64,000 nucleotides of DNA. Origin: Actinoplanes oblitus (GTDB lineage Bacteria > Actinomycetota > Actinomycetes > Mycobacteriales > Micromonosporaceae). The stretch is from contig NZ_CP126980.1 in NCBI RefSeq assembly GCF_030252345.1, positions 2,123,501 to 2,187,500 on the forward strand. Direction: 5' to 3'. The notes below the pieces were generated by a model. That model made no database searches. It had not been told where the DNA came from and saw nothing but the letters and a program-made list of their open reading frames with translations. Every line of letters begins with the position of its first letter. Positions within the stretch are counted from its first letter, which is position 1. Shown in pieces: positions 7,946 to 16,454 of the stretch. The position numbers were made by a program, and so were the translations under genes.

Positions 7946-9352
7946 TCAGCGGAGGGACGGGGTGCTCGGCCCCGAACCGCTGCCCGCACCGTTCGCGGAG
8001 CTGCCAGCCGTGTTCATGCCGCTGGCGCCGGTGTCCGTCGTGCTGCCGGTGCCACTCGCACCGGCGGTACCGGCGCCGGACATGGCGTTGACGTCAGCCG
8101 TGCCGCTGGTGTTGGTGGTCACGCCGGTGATGGACATGGCGCCGACGTCAGCGGAGCCGGTGTTCGGCGCGCTGATGCCGGCCGCCGCCGCGGTCACCGG
8201 CTGGGCCGGCTCGGTACCGGGCGTGCCAGGAGCCGGCTCGGTGGTGGCTGCCGGGGTCGGCTCTGTCGTGCCGGCCGGAGCGGGGCCGGTGGTGCCCGTG
8301 GTCGGCTCGGTGGTCGCGCCCGGGGTGGGTTCGGTGGTGGCTGCCGGGGTCGGCTCTGTCGTGCCGGCCGGAGCGGGGCCGGTGGTGCCCGCGGTCGGCT
8401 CGGTGGTCGCGCCCTGAGTCGGCTCGGTGGTCGCTGCCGGGGTGGGCTCGGTGGTCGCTGCCGGGGTGGGCTCGGTGGTCGCGGCCGGGGTCGGCTCGGT
8501 GGTGGCTGCTGGGGCCGGGCCGGTGGTGCTCGGGGTCGGTTCGGTGGTCGCGGCCGGGGTCGGCTCTGTCGTGCCGGCCGGAGCCGGGCCGGTAGTGCTC
8601 GGGGTGGGCTCGGTGGTGGCTGCCGGGGTCGGTTCGGTGGTCACCGACGGGCTGGGCTGCGGTGTGGCGTTGGGCTCCGGGGTCGCGGGTCCACCGGCCG
8701 GGCCCTGCGGTCCGGGCGTCGGAGCTCCCGAACTCGGCGAAGCCGAACCGGGCCCGCCGTTCGCACCAGCGTTCTGGTCACACGGACAAGGCGTGGGGTT
8801 CTGACCACTCGGGGCACTCGGTTGGCCATTCGTGTCGTTGGCGGCCGGGCCGCCCTGCCCGCCGTTGGCGGCCGGACCGCCCTGCCCGCCGTTGGCGGCC
8901 GGACCGCCCTGCCCGCCGTTGGCGGCCGGGCCGCCCTGCCCGGCGTCGGCCGCCGGGCCGCCCTGCCCGCCGGTCGACACGGGACCGGCTTGTCCACCGG
9001 TGGTCGCGGGCCCGCCCAGTCCGGGTAGTTCGGGCCAGGCCGGCCATGCCGGTTGCCCGTTCTGGTCGAAGTCGACAACCAGCACGAATATTCGCCGGAT
9101 TCCGTGGAATGCCTGCTGACAATCGGGGTTGTCCCAGGCTCCGACCGCGGCGCCGATGCGGCTGATCTGTTCGCAGGCGGCCTTCGTATCGTAGGAACCG
9201 ACCACGCCATCCGGGCGGTGACCCTGTGTCTGACCCGCCATGCCGCTGCTGTCCGGCCCGGTGGCCGGTGCCGCCTGCGCGGGACCTGCCAACCAGGCAC
9301 CAGCCAGGAGACCCGCTCCGGCGATGGTCAGGCCTCGTGTCGTCTTGCTCAT
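7946..9352 (-). CDS. Secreted Thr/Pro/Gly-rich repeat protein
   Basis: A 468-residue protein. The signal peptide ends around AGPAQAAP. A domain with KAACEQISRIGAAVGAWDNPDC follows, sharing C-x-(6-9)-G-A-x3-G-x-W-D-x2-D-C with the neighbouring secreted protein. After that come GQGGPAAN repeats (about residues 130-175), a Cys-Pro-Cys spot, a long array of TTEPTPAA-type units (about residues 235-395), and a Ser/Gly/Thr-rich tail with no anchor motif such as LPXTG. ATG 9352 has AAGGA upstream. The array looks like an extended, possibly glycosylated stalk. Function unknown. Confidence 0.7.
   Translation of the reverse strand: MSKTTRGLTIAGAGLLAGAWLAGPAQAAPATGPDSSGMAGQTQGHRPDGVVGSYDTKAACEQISRIGAAVGAWDNPDCQQAFHGIRRIFVLVVDFDQNGQPAWPAWPELPGLGGPATTGGQAGPVSTGGQGGPAADAGQGGPAANGGQGGPAANGGQGGPAANGGQGGPAANDTNGQPSAPSGQNPTPCPCDQNAGANGGPGSASPSSGAPTPGPQGPAGGPATPEPNATPQPSPSVTTEPTPAATTEPTPSTTGPAPAGTTEPTPAATTEPTPSTTGPAPAATTEPTPAATTEPTPAATTEPTPAATTEPTQGATTEPTAGTTGPAPAGTTEPTPAATTEPTPGATTEPTTGTTGPAPAGTTEPTPAATTEPAPGTPGTEPAQPVTAAAAGISAPNTGSADVGAMSITGVTTNTSGTADVNAMSGAGTAGASGTGSTTDTGASGMNTAGSSANGAGSGSGPSTPSLR
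8230..8650 (-). repeat. Tandem coding repeat (Thr-Thr-Glu-Pro-Thr-Pro)
   Basis: About 16 imperfect 24-base units encode TTEPTPAA, TTGPAPAG and variants inside the secreted protein gene. Several 24-mers are nearly identical, so unit number is likely to vary between strains. Confidence 0.8.
8837..8970 (-). repeat. Tandem coding repeat (GQGGPAAN)
   Basis: Four to five 24-base units encode GQGGPAAN or GQGGPAAD, with the middle copies almost identical. They lie between the Cys/Trp domain and the Thr/Pro array of the same secreted protein. Confidence 0.8.
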
Positions 9353-9569
9353 CTCATTCCTTTCTGGCAGTTGCCGTCTCGGGAAAGCTGACCACGAAGA
9401 CGCCCGCCTCTTCACCTGATCAGACGAATCAGCGGGATATTTCCGAAAATGAGGGGTCTGATGCGCTATAAGCGGTGCCCGCCCTACCGTGCCCAGCCCC
9501 GGAACCCGATACATCCGGCGTCGTGAAACCGTTGCGAAGACGGTGGCGTGGGAAGGAAGCGCGCGATGG

Positions 9570-9785
9570 TGAGGCGTTCGAAGCACCAGCGCGTCGACGG
9601 CGGCCTGCGGGAGCTGCCCCTGGCGGAGCGCGCCCAGCTGCCGCAGCCCGCGCACCGGCGCCAGCCGGGACTCGTCGAAGGCGCCGCCCTCGGAGAGCAG
9701 GCCGCGCAGCGCCGGACCGCCCTCGGGGCGCGCCCGCCAGTCACCGACCGTGCTGCCGGCGGTCAACGGCTCCGGGCGTACCGAA
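9570..9785 (-). pseudogene. Remnant of an enzyme C-terminus (possibly GH3 beta-glucosidase)
   Basis: On the minus strand this stretch reads VRPEPLTAGSTVGDWRARPEGG, then LLSEGGAFDESRLAPVRGL and a closing RQLGALRQGQLPQAAVDALV. The pattern PLT-x2-ST-x2-(D/E)W-x2-(H/R)P-x-GG resembles the extreme C-terminus of bacterial GH3 beta-glucosidases as I remember them. No start or upstream catalytic part exists here; the sequence before it belongs to the MFS gene on the other strand. I read it as a decayed fragment. The rest of 9353-9850 holds no convincing gene. Confidence 0.35.
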
Positions 9786-9850
9786 AGAATGTCCTGGGGA
9801 CAGTGGGCGAAAGCGGTCCGTGACCGACAGCGGCCCGGAAGACTGTCGGC

Positions 9851-10723
9851 ATGACCAGCGGTGACCTCGCCGCGGTGGTGAGCCGGCGTCGGACCAACGT
9901 CGTCTTCACGGCGATCCTGCTCGCCGCGCTGGACCAGACGATCGTCTCCACCGCGCTGCCGACGATCGTGGCGGACCTCGGCGGGGCCCTGTTCAGCGAC
10001 AAGCTGGCCACCTTCCCGGCGATCGCGAATCCGGCGGCGGCCAGCCCGGCGGCCCTGCATCGCCTCGATGCCGCGGTGGCCGAACCGATCATCCAGGCCT
10101 ACGCGGACACCATCGCCTACGTCTTCCGCTGGGTCGTCCCGGTCGCCGTGCTCGGCTTCCTGGTCGCCTGGTTCCTCAAGGAGCTGCCGCTGCGTGACGG
10201 TGCCCGCTCGCACGCCACCGACGTCGGCGAGGGCTTCCCGTCGCCGGCCCCGACCGATCGGGTCACCCAACTGGAACGGGCGATCAGTGACACCATGCGC
10301 AAAGCCGGACATGACCGTACGGTCCTCGACGAAATCCTGGCCGACTCGGGCGGCCGGCTGAGCCCGGGACAGGCCTGGGCGATGGGCCAGACGCATCTGC
10401 ACACCCGGGCCCGCGGCGCCGCCGAACTGCCCGCGATCGCCCGCTCCCACCGGCTGCCGGCGGAGGTTCTGCGGCCCACGTTCACCGACCTCTGCCAGGC
10501 CGGATACGCGCACCTGGACGGCGACGTCGTGCGGCTCACCCCGGCCGGGCAGGAGCAGTTCGACAGGGTCCGGCGCGCCTGGCGGGACTGGCTGGAGGCC
10601 CGGCTGGAGGACTTCACGATGACCGATCCCGGCGACCGGGCGCTGCTCGATCAGGCGCTCAGTACCATCGCCACCCGGCTGGTCGACGAGCCCGCGCCGG
10701 CCGGTTCCCCCGGCCGAGCCTGA
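9851..10723 (+). CDS. Internally deleted DHA2-type MFS exporter fused to its C-terminal MarR-like domain
   Basis: The first 40 residues match the start of 14-helix DHA2 drug exporters (RRTNVVFTAILLAALDQTIV, then STALPTIVADLGGA). The sequence then jumps at about residue 44 directly to the family's final segment (FSDKLATFPAIANPAAASP) and last helix (VFRWVVPVAVLGFLVAWFLK). About 130 residues with a winged-helix/MarR-like look follow (LPAEVLRPTFTDLCQAGYAHLDGDVVRLTP). A normal relative would be about 650-700 residues against 290 here, so roughly twelve helices are missing although the frame is kept. Transport is very unlikely. AAGACT six bases before ATG 9851 suggests a leaderless start. Confidence 0.7.
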   Translation: MTSGDLAAVVSRRRTNVVFTAILLAALDQTIVSTALPTIVADLGGALFSDKLATFPAIANPAAASPAALHRLDAAVAEPIIQAYADTIAYVFRWVVPVAVLGFLVAWFLKELPLRDGARSHATDVGEGFPSPAPTDRVTQLERAISDTMRKAGHDRTVLDEILADSGGRLSPGQAWAMGQTHLHTRARGAAELPAIARSHRLPAEVLRPTFTDLCQAGYAHLDGDVVRLTPAGQEQFDRVRRAWRDWLEARLEDFTMTDPGDRALLDQALSTIATRLVDEPAPAGSPGRA

Positions 10724-10743
10724 TCCCGGTACTCCGGGTCGGT

Positions 10744-10749
10744 TAGGGT
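10744..10749 (+). promoter_or_regulatory. TAGGGT -10 element of a probable leaderless gene
   Basis: TAGGGT ends six bases before the GTG at 10756, and no Shine-Dalgarno sequence is present. The same hexamer and distance occur before the start codons at 32669 and 31591. Confidence 0.5.
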
Positions 10750-10755
10750 TCCGCC

Positions 10756-11952
10756 GTGGGATTGCTCGACCGGTTCGTGTCGCCCCGGCGCCGATTCGCG
10801 GCGCTGGCCCTCCGCGTCGCCCGGCGGACGCCGGGGGTGGAGCGCGCGGTGCACCGGCCGGAGGACTTCGCCATCGCGATCTATCGCACCGGCGCGTCCG
10901 GCCCGGCACACCTCTACCTGGCCAACATCTTCCGGGAGACCGCCGACATCCCGGCGGCCGAGCGCCGGGAGCGGCTGGCCAAACTGGTGCGGATCATGGC
11001 AGCGCCGCCGACCCAGGACACCTGGGAGGAGGTGCGGCCCAAGCTGCGCCCGGTGCTGCGCCCGGTCACCTTCGGCTCGGCCGGGCCACCCGGGATGCGC
11101 CCGCCGATCTCGCGCCCCGCGCTGCCGTACCTCAAGGAGCTGGTGGTGGTGGACCAGCCGGAGGCGATGGCCTACGTCGTGCCGGACCGGGTGGACGAGT
11201 GGGGGGTCTCCGCCGACGAGGTGTTCAGCACCGCCCGCGCCAACCTGGCCGAGATGGCCCGCACCTCGCTGGAGCACCCGTGGCCCAGCGGGCAGCCGCT
11301 GATCAGCATGCTCGACGACGGCGACGCGTACTTCACCTCGCTGCTGCTGGCGCCCGGCTGGCTGGCCGAGGTGGGCGAGCGGCTCGGCGGGCCGGTGCTG
11401 GCGTTCGCCCCGGACAACAACACGTTGCTGCTCTGCCCGCTGCCGGAGAGCACCGCCGAGCCGTTCTACGCGCTTGTCGACCAGCATTTCAAGGAGGCGC
11501 CGCGGAGCCTGTCGCCGGTCGGTTACGTGGCCGGGCCGCAGGGCCGGGCGGTCTCGTACAACCCGCCGCCGGGCCACCCGCACCACCTCTCCGCCCGGCG
11601 CGCCGAGACCCTGCTCGCCCTGACCGAGTACCACGGCCAGACCAACTGGCTGGCCGAGCAGTACGCGCAGGCCGGCGTGGAGGTGCACGTCGGCGGCCTG
11701 CTCGCGGCGGAACCGGTGGGCGGCCCGCCGGAGACCATCGCGGTGTGGACCGCCGGGGTGAGCACGCTGCTGCCCAAGGCGGACACCATCGCGTTCGTGC
11801 ACCCGGACGCCGGCCCGCAGTTCCGGGCGCCGTGGGACGCGGTGGCCGAGCGGGTCGGCCTGCAGGCGGAGCCGCTGCTCGCCCCGGCCCGGTACCGGGT
11901 CGACGACTGGCCGCCGGCCGAGGTGCTGAACGAGCTCCGGATGAACGCCTAG
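10756..11952 (+). CDS. DUF1444 (YtpQ-like) family protein
   Basis: A 398-residue cytoplasmic protein beginning MGLLDRFVSPRRRFAALALR. It has the length and layout of DUF1444/YtpQ relatives, with the RPVLRPVTFG and LPYLKELVVVDQPEAMAYV segments in the first half and a second alpha/beta part ending NELRMNA. The biochemical role of the family is unknown. There are no membrane segments. The start GTG 10756 is supported by TAGGGT six bases upstream. It stands alone between the truncated MFS gene and the oxidoreductase gene. Confidence 0.68.
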   Translation: MGLLDRFVSPRRRFAALALRVARRTPGVERAVHRPEDFAIAIYRTGASGPAHLYLANIFRETADIPAAERRERLAKLVRIMAAPPTQDTWEEVRPKLRPVLRPVTFGSAGPPGMRPPISRPALPYLKELVVVDQPEAMAYVVPDRVDEWGVSADEVFSTARANLAEMARTSLEHPWPSGQPLISMLDDGDAYFTSLLLAPGWLAEVGERLGGPVLAFAPDNNTLLLCPLPESTAEPFYALVDQHFKEAPRSLSPVGYVAGPQGRAVSYNPPPGHPHHLSARRAETLLALTEYHGQTNWLAEQYAQAGVEVHVGGLLAAEPVGGPPETIAVWTAGVSTLLPKADTIAFVHPDAGPQFRAPWDAVAERVGLQAEPLLAPARYRVDDWPPAEVLNELRMNA

Positions 11953-12003
11953 CTCGCCGATCCCGCCGTACCCCGCCGCGGGGGTGGCAGGCAGACTGGC
12001 CGG

Positions 12004-14268
12004 GTGTCGCCTATCGATGACGAAGAACGCCGGCTCCGGGTGGGTCCGCCGGCCGACCACGCCGCGGGGCTCGAGGCCGTCCGGCTCAGCCTGACCAACG
12101 CCGTGCGGCAGATGGGCGTCCGCAAGACCGTACGCAACCTGCGCCCGCTCAACCAGCACGACGGCGTCGACTGCATGAGCTGCGCCTGGCCGGACCCGGC
12201 GGGTCACCGGCACACCGCCGAGTTCTGCGAGAACGGGGCGAAGGCGGTCTCCTGGGAGGGCACCCGGGCCACCGTGGGCCCGGAGTTCTTCGCCACCCAC
12301 GCGATCGCCGACCTGGCCGCCCGCACCGACCACTGGCTGGAGAAACAGGGCCGGCTCACGCACCCGATGGTGCGCCGCGAGGGCGGCACCCACTACGAGC
12401 CGATCTCCTGGGACGACGCGTTCGCGCTGATCGGCGCCCACTTCCGGCGGTTGACCGATCCGAACCAGGCGGTCTTCTACACCTCCGGCCGGGCCAGCAA
12501 CGAGGCCGCGTTCGTCTACCAGCTCTTCGCCCGCGCGCTGGGCACCAACAACCTGCCGGACTGCTCGAACATGTGCCACGAGTCGACGGGCACCGCGCTG
12601 ATGCGCACCATCGGCGTCGGCAAGGGCTCGGTCACCCTCGACGACCTGCACCAGGCCGACCTGATCGTGGTGTCCGGGCAGAACCCGGGCACCAACCACC
12701 CGCGGATGCTGACCGCACTGGAGATCGCCAAGCGGGACGGCGCGAAGATCCTGGCGATCAACCCGCTGCCCGAGGCCGGGCTGCTGCGCTTCGACAACCC
12801 GCAGACGGCGCGCGGCCTGGCCGGCCGGGGCACCGGGCTGGCCGACCGGCTGCTGCGCGTCCGGTCCAACGGGGACCTCGCCCTCTGGCAGGCGATCGGC
12901 AGCCTGCTGCTGGCCAGGGGCGTGGCCGACCGGGAGTTCATCGACTCGTCCACCGTCGGCTTCGCGGCCTGGGCCGAGCACGTCGCCGCCGTCGACCGGG
13001 CCGCGGTGCTGGCCGCCACCGGCCTGGACTGGGCGGAGATCGAGGCCGCCGCCGACATGCTGGCCTCCTCGCGACGGATCGTGCACTGCTGGGCGATGGG
13101 CATCACCCAGCACCGTAACGCGGTCGCCACGATCAAGGAGTTCGTCAACGTCGCCCTGCTCCAAGGCATGATCGGCAAGCCGGGCGCCGGTCTCTGCCCG
13201 GTTCGCGGGCACTCCAACGTGCAGGGCGACCGGAGCATGGGCATCTGGGAGAAACCGCCGGCGGCGTTCCTCGACCGGCTGCGCGACGAGTTCGGCTTCG
13301 AACCGCCCCGCGAGCACGGGGTGGACGCCGCCGACGCGGTCCGGGCCTTCCGGGACGGCCGGGCCAAGGTCTTCGTGGCGCTGGGTGGCAACTTCGTGGC
13401 CGCGATGTCGGACACCGAGGTGACGGCCGCCGCGATGCGCGGCGCCGAGCTGACCGTGCAGATCTCCACCAAGCTCAACCGCAGCCATCTGGAGGCGGGG
13501 CGGACCGCGCTGATCCTGCCCACCCTGGGCCGCACCGAGCGGGACCACACCGGCGGGCGGGTGCAGCGGATCACCGTGGAGGACTCGATGTCGGCGGTGC
13601 ACGCCTCCCGCGGCCGTTCCGAGCCGGCCGGCCCGCTGCTGCGCTCCGAGGTGGACATCGTCTGCGGGATCGCCGCGGCGGCCCTGGGTGACCGGCACGG
13701 CATCCCGTGGGCCGGGTTCGCCGCCGACTACACCCGGATCCGGGAGCGGATCGGCAGGGTGGTGCCGGGCTGCGACGACTACGCCGACCGAGTGGACGGC
13801 GGCGGGTTCACCATGCCGCACCCGCCGCGCGACTCGCGGACCTTCCCGACCAGGGAGGGCAAGGCCGTCTTCACGGTCAGCCCGCTCGAGGTGCTGACCG
13901 TGCCGGAGGGGCGCCTGGTCCTGCAGACGCTGCGCAGCCACGACCAGTTCAACACCACGATCTACGGGCTCGACGACCGGTACCGCGGCGTCCGCTCCGG
14001 CCGCCGGGTGGTCTTCATCAGCGCGGCCGACCTAGCCGAGCTCGGCTTCGCCGACGGCGACCTGGTCGACCTGGTCTCCGAGTGGCGGGACGGCGAGCGC
14101 CGGGCCGAGCGCTTCCGGCTGATCGAGTACGACACCCCGAAAGGGTGCGTGGCCGCCTACTACCCGGAGACCAACCCGCTCGTGCCGCTCGACTCGCAGG
14201 CCGAGGAGAGCGGCACGCCCACCTCGAAATGGGTGATCGTGCGGCTGGAGCGGCGCGGCGGGCGTTAG
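12004..14268 (+). CDS. FdhF/YdeP family molybdopterin oxidoreductase
   Basis: A 754-residue protein resembling the alpha subunit of formate dehydrogenase and E. coli YdeP. The N-terminal NQHDGVDCMSCAWPDP region replaces the usual four-Cys iron-sulfur motif. The molybdopterin-binding part has SGRASNEAAFVYQLFARALG, then NMCHESTGTAL, GQNPGTNHPR and GHSNVQGDRSMG. A C-terminal molydopterin-dinucleotide-binding domain (RLVLQTLRSHDQFNTTIYG) closes the protein. YdeP-type enzymes are linked to acid stress; the substrate is unknown. GTG 12004 has CAGACT six bases upstream. Its stop overlaps the convergent methionine aminopeptidase stop (TTAG). Confidence 0.9.
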   Translation: MSPIDDEERRLRVGPPADHAAGLEAVRLSLTNAVRQMGVRKTVRNLRPLNQHDGVDCMSCAWPDPAGHRHTAEFCENGAKAVSWEGTRATVGPEFFATHAIADLAARTDHWLEKQGRLTHPMVRREGGTHYEPISWDDAFALIGAHFRRLTDPNQAVFYTSGRASNEAAFVYQLFARALGTNNLPDCSNMCHESTGTALMRTIGVGKGSVTLDDLHQADLIVVSGQNPGTNHPRMLTALEIAKRDGAKILAINPLPEAGLLRFDNPQTARGLAGRGTGLADRLLRVRSNGDLALWQAIGSLLLARGVADREFIDSSTVGFAAWAEHVAAVDRAAVLAATGLDWAEIEAAADMLASSRRIVHCWAMGITQHRNAVATIKEFVNVALLQGMIGKPGAGLCPVRGHSNVQGDRSMGIWEKPPAAFLDRLRDEFGFEPPREHGVDAADAVRAFRDGRAKVFVALGGNFVAAMSDTEVTAAAMRGAELTVQISTKLNRSHLEAGRTALILPTLGRTERDHTGGRVQRITVEDSMSAVHASRGRSEPAGPLLRSEVDIVCGIAAAALGDRHGIPWAGFAADYTRIRERIGRVVPGCDDYADRVDGGGFTMPHPPRDSRTFPTREGKAVFTVSPLEVLTVPEGRLVLQTLRSHDQFNTTIYGLDDRYRGVRSGRRVVFISAADLAELGFADGDLVDLVSEWRDGERRAERFRLIEYDTPKGCVAAYYPETNPLVPLDSQAEESGTPTSKWVIVRLERRGGR

Positions 14269-15032
14269 GGACGCCCGGTCAGCACCCGCGGGCCGGACTC
14301 GGTGATGGCGACCGTGTGCTCGGAGTGCGCGGTCCGGGAGCCGTCCGCCGAGCGGATCGTCCAGCCGTCCTCGTCGAACCGGATCTTGTCGGTGGACTTG
14401 CAGAACCACGGCTCGATGGCGATGGTCAGGCCCGGGTCGAGCCGCATGCCGCGGTGCGGGCGGCCGCTGTTGGCGACATGCGGGGCCTCGTGCATGGTCC
14501 GGCCGATGCCGTGCCCGCCGAACTCGCCGTTCACCCCGTAGCCGTAGGAGTGGGCGACCTCGCCGATCGCGGCCGAGACGTCACCCATCCGGCCGCCGGG
14601 CTGGGCGGCCGCGATGCCGGCGGCCAGGGCCACCTCGGTGGCCTCGATCAGCTTGAGGTCGGTGGGGTCCGGCTCGCCGACGACGACGGAGAGCGCCGAG
14701 TCGGCGACCCAGCCGTCGATGCCGACCGCCATGTCGATGCTGACCAGGTCGCCGTCGCGCAGCACGTAGTCGTGCGGCAGGCCGTGCAGCACCGCGTCGT
14801 TCACCGACAGGCAAAGCACGTTGCGGAACGGGCCGCGCCCGAAGGACGGCGCGTAGTCCCAGTAGCAGGACTCGGCGCCGCGTTCCTTGATCCGGCGGCG
14901 GGCGTGGTGTTCGAGGTCCATCAGGTTGACGCCGACGGCTGCCACCCGGCTCAGCTCGGCGAGCAGCTCGCCGACGAACTGGCCGGTCACCGCCATCAGG
15001 TCGATCTCCTCGGCGGACTTGAGCTCGATCAC
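14265..15032 (-). CDS. map: Type I methionine aminopeptidase
   Basis: A 255-residue protein with all five metal ligands of the pita-bread fold: Asp in LVSIDMAVG, Asp in WVADSALS, His in GHGIGRTMHE, Glu in TIAIEPWF and Glu in AHSEHTVAI. It removes the initiator methionine from nascent proteins. The start is GTG 15032 with GGGAGG upstream; ATG is not available. It is transcribed away from an XRE regulator, and the two share a 65-base region with a palindrome. Actinobacteria often have several map genes; this may be the regulated copy rather than the essential one. Confidence 0.93.
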   Translation of the reverse strand: MIELKSAEEIDLMAVTGQFVGELLAELSRVAAVGVNLMDLEHHARRRIKERGAESCYWDYAPSFGRGPFRNVLCLSVNDAVLHGLPHDYVLRDGDLVSIDMAVGIDGWVADSALSVVVGEPDPTDLKLIEATEVALAAGIAAAQPGGRMGDVSAAIGEVAHSYGYGVNGEFGGHGIGRTMHEAPHVANSGRPHRGMRLDPGLTIAIEPWFCKSTDKIRFDEDGWTIRSADGSRTAHSEHTVAITESGPRVLTGRP

Positions 15033-15053
15033 GACAGCCTCCCTCTCCGGTGC

Positions 15054-15067
15054 GGTATTTTTATACC
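15054..15067. promoter_or_regulatory. Palindromic candidate operator between map and the XRE gene
   Basis: GGTATTTTTATACC is a 5-base inverted repeat around TTTT, the most A/T-rich spot in the neighbourhood. It lies 22 bases upstream of map and 31 bases before the XRE start, so the XRE protein is its most likely ligand. A -10-like TATCCT for the XRE gene lies at 15086-15091. Confidence 0.5.
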
Positions 15068-15097
15068 ACGCGGGGTGGAAGGGGATATCCTGCTCCC

Positions 15098-15364
15098 ATG
15101 GTTCGCCAGCCGCTCACCGCCGCCCAGATCGCCGCGGGCCGGCGTCTCGGGGCCGCCCTGCGTGCCGCCCGGTCCGGCCGCAGTCTCGTCGAGGTGGCAC
15201 TGGCGGCCGGCATCTCGCCCGAGACGCTGCGCAAGATCGAGGCGGGCCGGCTGCCGGCGCCGGCGTTCGGCACCGTGGTCTGCCTGAGCCGGGCCCTCGG
15301 CGTCCCGCTCGGTGACCTGGCCGACGTCTGGCTGGCCGACGCCGCCGTCGAGCGGGCGTCCTGA
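15098..15364 (+). CDS. XRE-family helix-turn-helix regulator
   Basis: An 88-residue protein consisting of little more than one HTH_3 domain. AAQIAAGRRLGAALRAAR forms the first helix. The helix-turn-helix covers SLVEVALAAGISPETLRKIE, followed by AFGTVVCLSRALGVPLGDL. ATG 15098 lies six bases after TATCCT, so the transcript is probably leaderless; the upstream in-frame GTG 15050 would run through the palindrome. The divergent position next to map suggests it controls map and itself. It ends seven bases from the convergent glycosyltransferase gene. Confidence 0.85.
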   Translation: MVRQPLTAAQIAAGRRLGAALRAARSGRSLVEVALAAGISPETLRKIEAGRLPAPAFGTVVCLSRALGVPLGDLADVWLADAAVERAS

Positions 15365-15370
15365 GCGGGC

Positions 15371-16339
15371 TCAGTCGGTGGCCGGCTCCAGCGCGCCGGC
15401 GATCGTCTCCACCCCGCCACCCCACGCCGCGGCGAGCACCGCGGCCATCACCGTCACGGCGCGCAGCGCGTGGAAACCGCCCCGGCCCATCAGCGCGTGC
15501 AGCAGTCCCCGGCCGAACGCCAGCGGCAGGGTGCGCTTGAGGTAATCCGCCTCGGCGCCGAGCTTCTGGTCCTTCGGCAGCAGCCCGGCCATCTGCACCT
15601 TGCCGCGGCCCTCGTGGTAACAGCGCGACATCAGGAACTTGAAGGTGGACCGGGACATCGGCACCTCGTGGTCGATCACCGCGTCCGGCACGTACATCCA
15701 GTGGCCGCCGTTCACCGCGCTCATCCGCAGGCAGAGTTCGGTGTCCTCGGGCCGGTTCTGGTCACCGAGCTTGCCGAACCCGGTGCGGAAGCCACCGACC
15801 GCCAGGAACGCGTCCCGGCGCACGATCATGCTGGCCGACCAGACGTTGCGGATCGGCGCCGTGGTGGTCGGCATCCCGGTGTACGACACCCCGACCGCCC
15901 AGAGCAGCTCGTCCGGCCACCAGCGCGGGCGGGTGCCCTCCCAGTTCGGGATGATGCCGCCGCCGGCCCCCACCACCCGCGGGTCCCGGAACGGCGGGAT
16001 CAGGCCCTGCAGCCAGGTCGGCGCGGCCACCGTGTCGTCGTCCAGGAAGGCGATCAGCGGGGTGCGGGTGTGGAACGCGCCGGTGTTCCGGTTGCCCGAG
16101 GCCCCCCGGGCGTACGCGTTCTCCAGCACCGTGATCCCGGGGAACTCCTGCCGGACCCGGGCGGCCATGGCCGGGTTGTGGTCCACCACGACCACGATCT
16201 CCCACGCCGGGTAGGTCTGGTCCTGCGCCGACCGGATGGTCCTGGACAGCGACGCCCACCGTCGTTCGGTGTGGGTGGGGATGACGATGCTGACGGCGGG
16301 GTTGCCGAAAGGCTCCAAGGCTGGCTGCTCCTCAGTCAA
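15371..16339 (-). CDS. Family 2 glycosyltransferase
   Basis: A 322-residue GT-A-fold enzyme. The N-terminal VSIVIPTHTERRWASLSRTI begins the nucleotide-binding fold. The metal-binding DxD is in IAFLDDDTVA, and PEDTELCLRMS provides the acidic catalytic region of the family. A C-terminal hydrophobic stretch (FHALRAVTVMAAVLAAAW) suggests membrane association. The acceptor is unknown; export-linked polysaccharide synthesis is a reasonable guess. The start TTG 16339 is weak; TTG 16318, with GAGGAG upstream, is an alternative. No other polysaccharide gene is adjacent. Confidence 0.85.
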   Translation of the reverse strand: MTEEQPALEPFGNPAVSIVIPTHTERRWASLSRTIRSAQDQTYPAWEIVVVVDHNPAMAARVRQEFPGITVLENAYARGASGNRNTGAFHTRTPLIAFLDDDTVAAPTWLQGLIPPFRDPRVVGAGGGIIPNWEGTRPRWWPDELLWAVGVSYTGMPTTTAPIRNVWSASMIVRRDAFLAVGGFRTGFGKLGDQNRPEDTELCLRMSAVNGGHWMYVPDAVIDHEVPMSRSTFKFLMSRCYHEGRGKVQMAGLLPKDQKLGAEADYLKRTLPLAFGRGLLHALMGRGGFHALRAVTVMAAVLAAAWGGGVETIAGALEPATD

Positions 16340-16454
16340 CTGCAGGGGGCGCAGTCATGCGGGCGGGGGTGGGCGGCTATTACGCTACGTAGCCGTTTCT
16401 GGAAAGTGGAATTGTTGGAACGGGGGACCGGAACTCCTCCAAAAGGGTGAAGTT

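Noticed and set aside
8230..8970. CRISPR-like array
   Set aside because: Units are 24 bases with no unique spacers and are in frame within a coding region.
9353..10909. N-terminal extension of the secreted repeat protein (987-codon frame)
   Set aside because: The signal peptide and RBS place the start at 9352; the upstream part is antisense to the MFS gene.
10651..13941. 1096-codon open frame on the minus strand
   Set aside because: Antisense to DUF1444 and the YdeP-type oxidoreductase, which carry clear motifs on the plus strand.
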